A stretch of 64,000 nucleotides of DNA from Agaricus subrufescens (GCA_029945375.1 CM057068.1:1-64000), one strand, 5' to 3'. Shown: positions 21,301 to 34,307, numbered from the stretch's first letter. Notes: generated by a model from the sequence alone, not told the origin. Numbers and translations: made by a program.

Positions 21301-24300
21301 AGGGGTAGGGGCCGGGAACTTGGCGGGGAGGATAAGGTGTTTGAATGAGATGGGCAGCCTGGTCTCGGATTGTAACCAACGATCAGAGATGATAGAGATA
21401 TAATAGTTGGGAGGTACCGGCTCAAACATCGGAACCGTGATCGTAACGTTGTGCTCATCCTCGGCGTAGCGTTGGCGAAGGATAAAGTTATCATGGAAAA
21501 GTATCACCTCACCATCCACATCTTCGACGAGGATGATAAACGTCTCCGCGGCACCATGAATTTTCTCATCCCACCTGAAGTCAGGTATTATAGAAAGGTC
21601 GATACGCAAAAGGGACCTCGTGATTGGTTGTACTTGAGCTGAAAGCCTAAGATGACATCAGCGCTAGCGTCATGAAAGATGATAAATATTGCTTACTGGA
21701 GTTTGGGGAAGCTGTGGACGAGACGATGTACCAGTTTACCAGCATTCGGGATACCGATCAGTTCCCCGATCTCAGGGGGCGTGAGGTCAAAATACCGATA
21801 CCAGGGCTTATTAAAAAATAGTGAGAATTACAAACATCTAAAAATGAAATTGAACTCACGAATTGCTTTCCTTCAGCTTTCCTAACCACTTCAGTTGGTA
21901 CACCCCTGAACTGTCTCAGCGGCGTCATAGAACCCCACATCCTCTTTTCAACCATCTTACATAAATCCAGCGCAGCCTTGGCAGGTACAGCCCACCCGCG
22001 TTTAAGACAGATTTCGAACATCGCACGAAGAATACTACCAGGGAAACAAAATCAGAAGACTAAAATGTCAACAAAGGAAAACTACTCACCGTCCAGCAGA
22101 CTGTTGTACGAATACCATGTCTGCGACCAACACAAACCCATCCAACTTCAGTTGCGAGATATATGCTTGTAACAGGACGTTGATCTTTGCAGCAGGTTCC
22201 TCAACACTCTCCTTCACAGGGATCGGTACGCGCTCCAGGAGCTTCGACAATTCAAGTTTTTCCTGCACACGATGTCTGGGAACACAAAACTTCTAAGCTT
22301 TAATAACCACATACCTCTTGGCGAACAGGGATGAGTTTGAATTCATTGGAAAGAGCAAACACTCTGAATAGCTCTAAGGATGACATAGTGGGCTTGAGGT
22401 GCTTGTTGTAGACCATCATTGAGTTGTACGTCACGTAGTAGTGTGACGCGATCTTGCCCAGCTCCGTACTCTGGAATCTGCCGGAGGAACGTTCATACTT
22501 TAAAAGCTGGCATTTCTCGAGCATGACAGCGGCCGAATGAATGATATCTGCGCGCTTTTGTACGAGGATGGCGTCATCTTGATAGTCAACACCGACACCG
22601 TAGAGTCCGGGATCTTTAAGCATACGAACATACCTTTAAGAAAAGAGTCAATAAACACGTCAAGGCTATAGGAAAGGAAATGTAAAGGGTACTCACAGGT
22701 ATGTATAACCCAGCCACTGAACCGCTTCGTCTCGATTCCTAATCGTACCAAGTACTACCTCCGCATTTAGATTATCCGCCAACTTCGCCACAAATTGACT
22801 CTCAATCGGCAACTGCTGGTTCAACAAACTCAAGTAGTACTGCAACTCTTGATGGTTCGTGATGATAACACCTTCGCCGAATGTATCATACTGCGGCCTT
22901 CCAGCGCGTCCTAGCATTTGTAGGACGTCCTGACTCGATAGCTCCACCCAGCGCCCTTTTTCAGGGTTATAGATCTGAGTACCTTTGATGATGACGGTAT
23001 GGGCTGGTAGGTTGACTCCCCAGGCAAGCGTAGCAGTACAAACGAGGACTTGAACATGGCCTTCAGAGAAAAGATCCTCAACGAGCGTTCGATCTTCACG
23101 GGACATTCCGGCATGATGAATGGCAAATCCGAAGGGTAACAAATCACGCAGGTTCCCATCCTTAGCGTTCGATGACTCCTCTGTCAAGATTTCGCGGGTA
23201 GCGCCCTCGGCTTTGACAAACTGCGTGATCGTTTCCTTTTCCACTGCCATGTCCCTTAGGAACTTGGCAGTCTTGGCAGTCTCTTTGCGTGAATGTACAA
23301 ACACGAGAGTTTGGTTTTTGCCTGCTTGGTCTAAGACCTTCTCATAACAAACTTCATTCATCACCTGGTAGCGTTTGATGGCCTTCTTCTCAGTAATACC
23401 AATGAACTGTTGCTGGAGACCACAAGGGCGGTAGGTAGCATCGAAATAGAAAAGGCCCTTCTTTTCATCGACACGGAGGAAGGTGGCAACATCTTGATAG
23501 TTTGGCAGTGTGGCCGAGAGGCCGACAAGGCGAACATACTCATTCGTCTGCTCCATGCGACGGATGGTTCGAGAAACGATAGCCTCCAGGACTGGGCCAC
23601 GATCGTCGTGAAGCAAGTGAATTTCATCAATGATGATGAGGCGAACAAGGTTGGTATAGCTTGTGTCTGTGCTCTTTCGTGTGATGACGTCCCACTTCTC
23701 GGGAGTGGTCACGATGATCTGCGTTTCGGCAATTTGCTGCTTCGTCATTTGTGAGTCACCCGTCAACTCTCCAACTTTGACACCGAAAACTTTGAGACGG
23801 GCTTGGAAATTTCCAACCATTTCCTGAACGAGAGCCTTCATTGGAGCAACATAGATGATTTTGAAACCATCGAGATCGAATTGTCCGGTTTCTTCATCAC
23901 GCCATTTCGCGAGCTCGTTGAGGATTGTCAACATGGCAACATTGGTCTATACCGGCGTAAGAGAGGTGGATCAATTCAAGTAAATGATATGCTTACCTTT
24001 CCAGCACCGGTAGGTGCACAAAGGAGGATGGGTTCGTCGGTACCAAAAGCAACAGGGAAAAGTTTACTTTGGACGCGATTCAGGCGCTGCACAGTGAAGG
24101 CCTCGCGAGCCCAAGCGGGGAGAGAGGAGACGGGGACGAGCTCGTTGTCTGTGACCGGCTTGGATTTGGGAGCAGGGACATGGATTTCCTCGTAACCCTT
24201 CTTCGAACGCTTGAAGGATCCGTCAGGAAGTTTGCACTTCTTGTTCGACATGAGATGACCACCCTGGCTGAAAGCTAGGCTCTCGAGATCAACGACACGT

Positions 24301-25568
24301 TTGGGTTGGACGGTTGACCCCGGCGCCAGTGTAGCCGTCTTGGGAACATCGGGTTTAGCGGCCTCGTCGACATCCATGTCATCTGTAACCTTCTTTGTCT
24401 CCTTCCCACCAGCTAACTCGCGCAGGATCCAACCTACACCTTTTTCTCTCATTGCCACTTCAACGTTGACGCGTTCATCGGCATCGCTACGCATTAATTT
24501 GGTACACCAGACAACGACGTCACGATTTTTGATGAATATTTGGATGATATGGTGACTCTGATAGTCAAAAAGCTCCATTAGCTGGTTCTCACAGTCACGG
24601 AGGTTCGACTCTGAGCCAAGGATAGACAGGACGGAAGCGGCCTTGTCAGCTGCGGTGACGGGGTCAGGGTATATTTCTGAGACTTGGCGTTGTACCCAGA
24701 AACCGTCGACCGTGTGAGGAGATATGACATCCTTTTGATGTTTTCGACTTTTCTCGCGTCCTTCGCCACCTATAACCATGCCTTCTTCGCCAGCAGCCTC
24801 CTCGCCGGTGGCCGTCTCTTCTTCTTCGTCCCTCTCCTCCCCCTCGTCATCGTCAGACTCGTCTTTTATCTCATAACCCTCCTCATCCTCTTCTTCTTGT
24901 TCTTCGTCATCGAAAACAACAGCAACACCACCCTCGCCGTCGATCTCAGCATCCTTCCGCTCCATATCCACATCAACAACGACCTCGTCATCCGCATTAT
25001 AGTCGGTAATCTTTTTGGAGAGGCTTAGCAGCTGAGAGAACTGCTCGCCGGTGATAGGGCCAAGCACTTCCTCAATCTCACGCTTTTTGTCGAAGTCCTT
25101 GAGTGCCTCACTCTTCAATGACTCGAGAACCGCATCGGCAGCACTCCGTACAATGTCTTGAGCCTGGTCACCCAGAGCGGTGTGAACAGACGAGAGCATG
25201 AGTTCATAGACCTCCCGCGTTTCTAACGTCCGAGGGCGATACGTCAGACCCTCCACGCCCTGCGTCGATTCGATGATGTCGGCGTAGCCGAAACCAGCGC
25301 CTTCGGCCCTCCGTTTTGCTTGCTTTTCAGAGTGCTCGTGAGACTCTGCGGCTTTTTGTTTCTTCTTGTCCAGATCCTTCGGAGCAGCACGTACGACCCG
25401 CGAACCCATCTGCTTGGGATCTATACGGCCAGCGAGGGACGTGGGGGCCCCATCTGGCTCTTTGTCCCTGCGGGGAAGAACGGACCTGTCCGCAGTAAGA
25501 ACGAGAGAAGAAATGGCACCATAGTTGTAGCCAGAAAGATCTGGTTTTCCGGGGGGTCGGCCAGCCAT
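18335..25568 (-). CDS. BRR2: BRR2, U5 snRNP 200-kDa helicase, 2165 aa, 15 exons
   Basis: Ski2-like RNA helicase that unwinds U4/U6 during spliceosome activation. Exons run from 25568-23997 through 23946-22697, 22633-22315, 22262-22090, 22034-21860, 21806-21697, 21646-20905, 20852-20596, 20546-20153, 20102-19788, 19732-19576, 19527-19465, 19412-18985 and 18927-18824 to 18773-18335, all in phase. The N-terminal 450 residues include an acidic tract. Cassette 1 has [14 protein letters not shown] split by intron 1, [25 protein letters not shown] and [11 protein letters not shown], followed by a Sec63 unit ([26 protein letters not shown]). Cassette 2 has [32 protein letters not shown] and a second Sec63 unit. 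The C-terminus is an acidic tail. Length matches yeast and human Brr2. Motif II of cassette 2 reads DEIQ. Confidence 0.96.
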
Positions 25569-25696
25569 GGTGTGGTAGGGAGGAAGAGGGTTGCGAACAG
25601 AAACTTTAGCAGCTGTGTAAGCCGGCTTACGTAAACATCATCTTGACGCGTCTTATGTCGTAGCGGCTGAAATCACGGAAATCTCTGTTTTTATTC
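25569..25696. promoter_or_regulatory. Divergent BRR2 / EZH2-like promoter
   Basis: At most 128 bp separate BRR2 (-) from the first in-frame ATG of the EZH2-like gene (+); 218 bp if the latter starts at 25787. No TATA box is evident. Confidence 0.5.
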
Positions 25697-28278
25697 ATGG
25701 ACCCCACGTCGACCCTCGTCTCCTCCATCTTCAGAACATGCTGGGAAGCTTTCTTTCTCTGGAAGGGACATCATATGCCCGCGGCAATGAGCTCATTACA
25801 GCGACCTGCCGCGTCGAAGACGGGCTCCGACACCGCGACAGACTCAGACGACGGATCCACTGAAATCGGCCCTCGCTTGAAAGTCACTCGATATGACTCT
25901 GATGAGGAGCCGACGGTAGACTATGCTCTGCCTATAGATACCATAGAGGCCCAGCACACCAGACCCCATCCCGAATACACGTCTTGTTCTCCTGCTGCTC
26001 GAAACGTCATAATTGGTGATGACTCCAATTACATGCCGTTTGTTCCCTTTGAAGACGATTTGACTTTCGACCACGAAGCACTAGCGGAACACTATGACTA
26101 TTTTCGTTGGCAAACCATGCCCGATCCTGATGGTAGAATATCTCGACTTATACCTTTGCCTGCTGAATCATTGTTGTCCAGTCGAGGTCATAGTTGTCCA
26201 AACCGTCAAGACGTTAATAAGCACACATAAACTTACATTTTCGCAGATCCTTGCCACAAATGTCTTGCCTCGAGACATCATCATCCATCTCACTTCACTC
26301 TTAGGCGCCCGAAGAAGGTATACTGTATCAATCCTACTCCTTCCACTCTTGTATGCAAACGCTTTGATGCAGGGATTACCCAACGTGGCCGCCAGACGAT
26401 CCCCTACACCATACCAACGTTCCTTACGAACCAGACTATACTAATTTATCTCCTCCCGAAATCCTCGACAAACTGCTACGGTACTTTTGTACTACTTGTC
26501 ATCACGGTTACTGCTCGGTTCATAGTACGTTCAACCCGCTATTCCTCATGTCTTCTCTGACTGTCTGTCTCCGAAGCCGGAGAACTACCCTTACCACCAA
26601 TAACCCCCCTGACCCCTCTCAACGAAGCAAAACAAAAGTCTATCGAGGGGCCGTGTGATAAGAACTGTTTCTTACTTAGCAGATGCCAGGGTCCCGTGCG
26701 TTCTCTCTCTTTGCGTGCTTGTATACGCCGTCTTCCCAGATATTCTTCCAGGATCCCTCCTGGTCCGACGAAGACAGTGATGTACTGGATACAGTATTGA
26801 ATTACGACCCAAATTCATTAGCGTGTGATCTAGCGGTCATCATCCGAAAGCCATGCAATGAGGTACAGGAACTGTTCCCAGTATCTAACCGAAAGCACTC
26901 TTACTTGTTTTATAGGTTGAACTCCGTCGTAAGCAATGGCTAGCCTCGCAAAAACCGAGTCCTCCAACGAAACCTCTTTCAAGTCGGAGCTCCAATACAC
27001 TCAAATTTGAGTTCGAAGGTGCTTATGCTTACCTCTTTCAGCAGATAACATGTACATACTCTTCGTCTCCTAGATCTCGATTCCGACAACTTTACACCGT
27101 CCGTCTTCCACATATCTTTTCAATTAACTTTTCAACTTATCATATTCCCCGTTAAAAAGTAATTATCCTTGCAGTCACCTCGGGCCTTGCGACGCTTCTA
27201 CTGACTGTCCTTGTTTTCTCAATTATGCTCACTGTATCGGAACATGTAAATGCTCGAAGAAATGCCCTATCAAATGGCGCGGGTGCAGTTGTACTAGATC
27301 GACAGTCAATGCCACTACCAAATCCCGACCCGCTAGAACATGTGGAACAACTCGATGTCCCTGTTTCCGTGCTCATAGAGAATGTGACCCGGAACTCTGC
27401 ATCAAGTGTGAAGCTCGTAGTATGTGGATTTGTTTGTCTGTCGTTTTTCACTGCCTCTGACTTTACTAGGTATGAGCGATAATAACTGTCGTAACTCATC
27501 CATACAACACATGCAACACAAGGTGATTTTTGTCTCGAATTTCCGTCTGCCATTACTCATCTTGTCACTTTTCAGAGGGGCGTCACCTTCCCCAGTAGAT
27601 ATGGTCTAGGATTTTACCTCACTGAACAAGCTCGAGAAGGCGACCTTATTACAGGTAAACAATCATACCTTGCACATTCAAGTTCTGATCATAAAACAGA
27701 ATATATTGGCGATCTCATATACGATGCAACAAGCAAATCTCGCGAGTGAGCGCGATCTACTCTCTCCCATACTCGTTCCTTATGTTGCAGCCCCGTAGCA
27801 GCTCATAGCCGTCGACAATACATGTTCAAACTCAATTCTACGTTCACTATCGATGGAGGTCCCTTAGGTAATGAATCACGATATATCAACCACGCTTCAG
27901 GAGACAAAGCAAATGTCCTAGCACACGGTATGCGTACCAGATTTTTTTTATCTTTCAGACATTTTCTGATGATTTCGGAAAGTACGACTCGTCAATGGTG
28001 ATCATAGGATTGGGATTTTTGCAGGTCTTGTACATCTATACAAAACAGATATCCCATAAACTCATTCTTCTGCTCTTATAGTGAGAGATATCGAACCGGG
28101 GGAAGAACTTTTCCTCGACTATGGTTCCGACTTCTTCCACCCCCGTGACGAAACGCCAATTTCCACTCTCGAAGAAAGTATCAGCCAAATAGGCATCCTC
28201 TCCACATCACCATCCCAGCGTCTGTCACTTTCGTTCGTCAACACATTTCAACAGTCAGGGGAGAGGGTAAAAACCTAA
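25697..28278 (+). CDS. EZH2: E(z)/EZH2-type histone H3K27 methyltransferase (PRC2 catalytic subunit)
   Basis: SET-domain lysine methyltransferase expected to place H3K27 methylation in PRC2, in the nucleus. Many short exons; the first are 25697-26132, 26182-26317, 26373-26524 and from 26577. Order of parts: acidic N-terminus (TDSDDGSTEIG), a Cys cluster (YFCTTCHHGYCSVH), GPCDKNCFLL followed by a SANT-like WSDEDSDVLDTVL, then the CXC domain at about 27177-27470 (CIGTCKCSKKC, RGCSC, CGTTRCPCFRAHRECDPELC), then SET: YGLGFYLTEQA, EYIGDLIYD, RYINHAS, VNGDHRIGIFA and PGEELFLDYG. There is no post-SET cysteine motif, as is normal for EZH2. The canonical NHS of SET is NHA here, and the first CXC cysteine seems absent. 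A later ATG at 25787 (MSSLQRP) may be the true start. Confidence 0.9.
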
Positions 28279-28924
28279 TGTCAGCGTGCTATATAACACA
28301 GAGCGCCTTGGGAGTTGATAATAGCCTGCTCCATGTTCTTCAACGCCGTATATTGTAGATCGAAAACTACTACGATAGAGGACTCGAACAATTTTTGGAC
28401 ACAAAAACCCTCCCTCAAAGCGAATGAGCTTGAGAAGCACAAGGGGGTGTGAGTCGAACCAGCAGCTAGCGTGAAATCAACCACTCAACACCACTGCGAT
28501 CAATTTAATGTCCTGAAGATACTTTGACTTTGCGTGGGTAACGGAATGAAACTGCCGAGCTATGAAATGAGAATTGATCATCCAACCCACTCGGGACCGT
28601 ATCTTCGGCGCTGGCGCTGTTAATATCTATAAAAACATGGCACCAAGTTACGATGAGCAGTGTTAAGAAGCAAGTTTAGATGTCAGGAGTAATGTTGGTT
28701 GTCTTTCCTTACTTTCTTACACAGAGAAATCTCTCAGACATCCACCTATCCACAAAGCTATCACCAGTGTCAGGTCGAATACACAAGCGGGCACTGAAGA
28801 TTTATGAATTCCAGCCGGTGACAGCAGATTGAATTTCGTTCGCGCATAGTTAACCCTTTCGGCAGATGGCCGTGTTCCTCTCCGTAAGTTCAAACAATTC
28901 CCTATTAACATTCCAAAAAATGGA
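28279..28924. other. Intergenic, nothing recognised
   Basis: 3' flanks of the convergent EZH2-like and F-box genes. No coding signal, tRNA or repeat was found. Confidence 0.5.
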
Positions 28925-30334
28925 TTACACCCATCTGTTTATCACGACATCAAGATTGTTTTGATTTAGTTGTTCCAATGCAGTCACTAAACGTCGCTCC
29001 CATGACCCCCATACAGCAAGAACAGATAATTCCAATGTGAACTTCCTCAGCCAAACTCGTTCTTCATCTCCATCAGGGTTTGACGCCCTCGACTGTAACG
29101 CCTGTATCATAACACCCTGGAAAGGCAGTATCTCTTTTGATACCACCTTGCTTTGATCCCTCAGTGTGACTTTGAGATCGGTGAGACGTGGAAGGGTTTG
29201 AGCGTCTTCGTTGTAAACCATGTGCATCATGGTGTCAGTGATTGTGCCGAGATAGCCGAAAAAGAGGTCAAATCTGATGTGCAAAGTTTCCAAAGAAGGG
29301 AGGGAGTTGAGGAGGCTCATGAGCCCAACACTATAGGTACACTCGAGAGACGTCACCGCTGACATGTGAGAGAAGAATGGCTGCCAGATACTGGCGGTGG
29401 CGGTGCCAAGGGGTCCTAGCCAACGTAGGGAAAGAACGGAGGGGAGATGGATATCGGACATGAAAGTGGCATTGACAGGGCAGTCCCCACTATCCCAAGT
29501 AAGATATTTGAGGTCGTGTAATATGGTGGGAGTCTCGGATGTGGGGTCCCCAGGCTCTGACGTACATACTCCTTCCGAAGAGAAGCGGAAGAGGTTTGGA
29601 CAATAGGTGAGGAGACTCAAGGCATGAGTAGGGTTCGGGTTTTTCAGCGTGAGAGAGGTAAGGTATTGAAAGGGAAGGTGGAATTCGACGCCAGGGAGGG
29701 GTTGTATTATCTCGATTTCACGTAAACAGGTGCTATTGCAAAAAGCTATTCCATCGGCCACGAGCTGAAAGCTGCGCTTAAACTCCAATCGAATGTTGTT
29801 CAAACGGGGAAAGTCTGCGGATATCGCAAAGGAAGATATATGGTCCCAAACGGTTTTGTCGATCGGGCCTAGAGATAATGATTCGACTCTGTCTGAGCAA
29901 TTCGTGAAAACAGCAGCCGAAAGCTGTAGAAGTGGCCTGAGGGGTGCTTTGAAACCGTGGTCCGTGTGAAGATGAAAGGCGAGTGAAGCATCTTTCGCAT
30001 TCTGACAATGCAGGTTGAAATGGTCCCATACGCCGGGATGAGTTGGATTGAGGGAAATCGCTGTCCATAGCGTAGGTGAGGTCCATATGACCTGACGCCA
30101 TCGGAAACAAACTGCCGCGAGGCAGTAGATGGGACAGTCCTTGTCATGGATAGCAAACTCGAAGATGGACGTTAGAGTCTCTGGAGGAAATATCCATGTG
30201 GTGTCCCGAAGGGCGTTTGCATTTCGACGAAAGTACGCCCTCTCTACTAGTAGGTTGTGTATTTCATCGTCAATTCTAGCCGTGTTCGCATCGATGTGCT
30301 TTAGGTCGTTGTTTCGAGTAGCGGTGTCATCCAT
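28925..30334 (-). CDS. F-box protein, single exon, 469 aa
   Basis: Intronless. It begins with a coiled region (LKHIDANTARIDDEIHNLL) that precedes the F-box in a large Agaricomycete family, then WIFPPETLTSIFEFAI and LAAVCFRWRQVIWTSPTLWTAI, a full F-box-like motif with the W..SPTLW ending typical of mushrooms. The remaining 380 residues are degenerate leucine-rich repeats (LTSLTLKN, LKYLTWDSG, LPSLETLHIRFDLFF). Expected to be an SCF ubiquitin-ligase adaptor; the target is unknown. The ATG at 30334 opens the only long frame and there is no sign of decay. Confidence 0.9.
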   Translation of the reverse strand: MDDTATRNNDLKHIDANTARIDDEIHNLLVERAYFRRNANALRDTTWIFPPETLTSIFEFAIHDKDCPIYCLAAVCFRWRQVIWTSPTLWTAISLNPTHPGVWDHFNLHCQNAKDASLAFHLHTDHGFKAPLRPLLQLSAAVFTNCSDRVESLSLGPIDKTVWDHISSFAISADFPRLNNIRLEFKRSFQLVADGIAFCNSTCLREIEIIQPLPGVEFHLPFQYLTSLTLKNPNPTHALSLLTYCPNLFRFSSEGVCTSEPGDPTSETPTILHDLKYLTWDSGDCPVNATFMSDIHLPSVLSLRWLGPLGTATASIWQPFFSHMSAVTSLECTYSVGLMSLLNSLPSLETLHIRFDLFFGYLGTITDTMMHMVYNEDAQTLPRLTDLKVTLRDQSKVVSKEILPFQGVMIQALQSRASNPDGDEERVWLRKFTLELSVLAVWGSWERRLVTALEQLNQNNLDVVINRWV

Positions 30335-31970
30335 GGGGGGAAATGTGGGGGAAATCAGGCCGCAAGAATGATGGAGCAGTCATAAATAAGTACTCTTAAA
30401 CGGGGTCTCGCCAGGTGTGGCTAAGACTGAGAAGTCTCTGCAATTCGGCATGTGATGATGATTCTGGCGGCCCGTCACTAGTTCTGTCGTATCTCCTGAT
30501 TGTCCAACTTGTTTATGTCTAAGAAAGCATCAGCATCCTCGTTCATCAAGCTATGCCGGGGGGGAGGGGTCTGCGTAGGACTGCAGGCGGCGTCTGAGTT
30601 GATGATAGCAACATGTAAACATGCAAACGCTTGGACTGATGTATTGTGTGTTTCACGCTCCGAATCAATCGGCCGATCAATGGATTACAAGCCAGCTATC
30701 TCTCTTTGTCATCTACTCAACCCAGCCAGAACGCCGAAGCTTTTACTTCCTACAAGTATCCTTCCTCTAGAACCAGTGCCAGTAACCCATTCATAAGTCT
30801 CTTTGACCGCAAGTCCTTAGTCGTCCTGGCTGGGTATACAATGATGCCGGCAATGTTTAATGAATAACAACTATCTGATTTACTCTGCCGCCCCATCTAT
30901 GCTCCGTCAAGTTAACTCAGCTTTCGGTAACAGTGAATACAATACGGGCAAATCTTCTCCCATATCGTACAGTTATTTGTTTTGTGTACCCCGAAACTTC
31001 GCCAATGAGGAACATCCTAACATTACCCTAGTTAAAAGTCCTCTGACAAACTCAGAGCTAGAGCTGGTGTACGTTTCAAAAGGAAACCGAGTAGTGTCTG
31101 AGGGATACTTAGTTTTGTAGGTTGGTTGTTCTAAAAAAAAAAAACAAAATCCTGGTGAATTGAGATCATTCTGAATACATGCCAAGAACAAGGCGAGGGT
31201 ACGTTGCTATGTAATATATGATATATGACGTGACGTTCCTATATCAGAAGGTCGCAATCCAACGTATCTCTCTACACGGACTCGCTCATGCGCCTTGATG
31301 GTTGTTTTTGCTTCAACAAGAACACCAATGTTGTCCTATTCCCGTATAAGACGTCGATGTCAACCACACTATGTCAGTGCCCAGGGATGCATGGCATGAT
31401 TTGAACACACCACAAAACTCCTTATTTCCCTTATCGCAACCTGTACTTTGAAATCTAGTGTACTTATCTCTGTGGCGTCTATGTTGATAATTTGTGTTCC
31501 GATCACGTTTCTTGGCCGCCCCTGATTACCTTGTCATTGGTACCCATCAACGCCATTAGCAACGCTGTTACTTGGCTATTTCTATTCGACCACTTACCGA
31601 CACTCTGCCACCCAGTCGTGCTCTTGTTCGCCTCCAGCATCAATTATGTGGCGAGGCTATAGGATTGGCTTACTGACACCCATCGAGGAGAAACATACTC
31701 AGTCACCGAGTTATACTGTTACCCTTTGTCATCAACTCTCCTATAGTATTTTTCTGTCCACCGAGCGACAGGCTGCTTCAAAGAAACGTATGACAAGGCA
31801 CATACAGGCTGGCAGTCAGTGAGTTATGTATACCACTTGGCGATAGAATCACCATGCGACGGCTCGTAAAGTGTTGTCTTCATTTGCATGTGAGTAATCA
31901 TCTTCAAATTCAATACCATTGCTCGCCCCTACAGATAACATAGTATATCAACCCTTGAGCCGCAACTTAA
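30335..31970. other. Intergenic, no supported gene
   Basis: Short frames only. A poly-A run lies at about 31132-31143. Nothing with family resemblance was seen. Confidence 0.45.
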
Positions 31971-31971
31971 A

Positions 31972-32691
31972 GTGGCTAGATATCGAGAATTACAGATACA
32001 GTTATCGGGATACCCCCGGAGCGAATGCAAAGTTTGGCGGCATTGGACTCGGGGCTTGATTTATGAACGTCCGTTTCGTTGGCTGTCGGAAGGGTTTGCT
32101 CTCCTGGGGTGGAAACAGCATTGTTGTCATGTTCGGAAACTCGATCTTGCAACAACACAAGATGTGTTGATGATTTGTCCGACGTTACTGGAGCTTTTTG
32201 CAGTAATCAGGGCAACCGGCCGGGGATACCACTTCGATATCAGATAGGACTACTCTCGGAGTGACAACTAGACCTCTTGGAGTTCGTGTCGGAGCCTCTG
32301 CCAATTGCAGCCAAACTTTGGAATAGGTCTGAGGCGTTGAGCCTCAGGTATCGGAGGTGCCGGAACGGACTGGCGTGTATCCAATCGCCTGCCGTGCCAC
32401 TTGGCCCCTTACGGCTTCTTCTCAGTAATTTACCGGACCTTCCCGCCTTTAACCCGGCCTAGCTTCGTTTTAGAAAGAAGCATTGAGAGCATCTACCAGC
32501 TGACGATGGACGTCTTCGCATATTTTCAGTTATATCACATCACGGCTTCGGCATCGTGCCTACCACGGAGCTATAGCTGTATACATGCAGCCTTGAACTT
32601 TCATCATCTCTCGCGTATCCCACCCAAGTGGTTCTTTTCCTTCAATGTACAATGCTCTGATAGTACTCGGATGACAACACTCGGAAGGTGA
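31972..32691 (+). pseudogene. Possible decayed F-box/LRR-type gene
   Basis: The frame at 31972-32247 contains VRKLDLATTQDVLMICPTLLELFAV, which resembles the leucine-rich part of mushroom F-box proteins. It is followed by frames at 32277 and 32401 that read weakly as protein but cannot be joined with good splice sites, and no F-box was found upstream. Best seen as a relic of a neighbouring F-box family member. Weakly supported. Confidence 0.25.
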
Positions 32692-33131
32692 GCCTGCTCT
32701 GGTCGGACTTCATCAGTGTGATATGTACTCATTGTATACCATAGCTTGGCTTCAAATCTTACCAATTTCCCTTTCGACGATCGAATACCAATCAGAAGGA
32801 ATCAGCGTGACTGCACATGAGGTTTCCTTTGGACTTCTATTGTCACAAGAACTTTAACTTGGAGTAATCGAAGGAAGCTTGTGACACTCATGAGGAAGAC
32901 ATGAGGTCTCTTACTAGCGTGTTTTCCTTGAACTCCCAACTTGCATCGTCTACTATTGAACCAAGTTGAGTGCATTGACTACGCTCAATTTCATACTGAA
33001 CCTTCTTGAAGCAATAGTGGTATATAGAGACAGGATAACAAAAAGATTCACAAAGAGTTCCACTCGTTCGTCGTACGTCACTAGGAATGGTTTGAGCCAC
33101 TCAACCCTGCTCATCTTCACTGTACAGCTGA
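32692..33131. other. Intergenic, 5' flank of the AIG1-like gene
   Basis: No coding or RNA signal recognised. Confidence 0.4.
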
Positions 33132-34307
33132 ATGATCACCATGCGATCGAAAGCGAGCACTTTTCTACTTTCAGTAAGCCCACGTTTCTTCGGACTGAGT
33201 GACGATTTGACAGCGTTACAGACTTTTAGAGGCCAGGCCAAAGACAACGACGACGCGCAGCAGTCGAGCTCGAAGGAAGCTTCTACGGAGGGACAGGAAG
33301 ACGGAGAATCTGAGAAATTTGTCATAGCGTGAGGAGACCTACCACATTCCCCTGATCCCATAGTCATGCCAATTAAAAGGTTGCTCGGTCCTTCTGGAGC
33401 GGGAAAGAGTTCAGTACGTATCCAACTAAGAGTCATCTCGGAAGTTAGCTGCTGACAGAACATAGTTTATCGCTCACGCTACCGGACAGAATGTCAAGAT
33501 CGGCCACTTACTTTCATCTTGCACCGATTCTATTGATACATTCGAGAAGCGCCGTCCTGACGGCAGGGTTATCGTCTTCGTCGATACTCCCGGCTATGAT
33601 CTCGCTGACAAGAATCCTAATCGTGTACTCAACCTTCTCACTCAATGGTTAAAAACACAGAGCGCTAAGTGAGACATATTTAAAGATCAACAATTGGCAT
33701 CACTCACAAGTTGTGAAATTTCAGTGGCGAACGAGTCAATCTCAACGCTATCTTGTTCTTCCATCGTATTACTGATAATCGGATGCCCGTTGCCACCCAG
33801 TCCCATATCAACAAATTCGAGAAACTTGTAGGGAAAAGAGGTGCTCCGAAAAGGATTCTTCTCATTACCACTATGTGGGACGAAATTGATCACCACACGG
33901 GTGAGCTTAGGGAAGAGCAGCTGAAGAGAGAGTTCTGGAAGAAATTTCTTGAAGGGGGTTCGAGCATCCGTCGCTTCTGGCGTAGTGGGACGTCTGCTTG
34001 GGAAATATTAAACCCACTTGTTGGTGGTGCATCGGAAGAAGCCGTTCCTTTGCCTTCTGTTATCGATAAAGTCTTCCAGGAAGAGCTCGAAGAAGAGCTC
34101 GAACTCGACGTCGATCAGGCGATGAGTACGATGGAACAGATTTATCACGAACAGCAGCGCCTTTTGGAGAAACTTCAGGCTATAGTACAGTCACCGAACG
34201 GGAAGCAAACCGACATCCTCAAAGAGGTACTCGCAGAAGAGAAAAAGGTTTCTGGGAAGTTGGGTAGCTTGCTGCATCGGCTCAAGAGGCAGAACCACCG
34301 TTGGTAA
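33132..34307 (+). CDS. AIG1/IAN-like P-loop GTPase, about 338 aa, 4 exons
   Basis: Predicted GTP-binding protein of the fungal AIG1-like group; role unknown. Exons 33132-33328, 33380-33413, 33466-33668 and 33725-34307 join in phase. FVIALLGPSGAGKSSFI, built across introns 1 and 2, holds the P-loop (G1, GPSGAGKS). G3 is VFVDTPGYD and the G4-like region is ILLITTMWDE. The remainder is a Glu/Lys-rich coiled coil (EELEEELELD, EEKKVSGKLGSLLHRLKRQ), as in relatives where it drives oligomerisation. A good donor (TG|GTAAGT, 34304) at the stop and an acceptor near 34358 would instead give a 12-residue different end, stopping at 34399. The first ATG is uncertain; 33141 is also in frame. Confidence 0.8.

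Noticed and set aside
28440..28480. GAGTCGAACCAG, resembling a minus-strand T arm
   Set aside because: The flanking bases do not form a T stem or acceptor stem, and no D arm is present.
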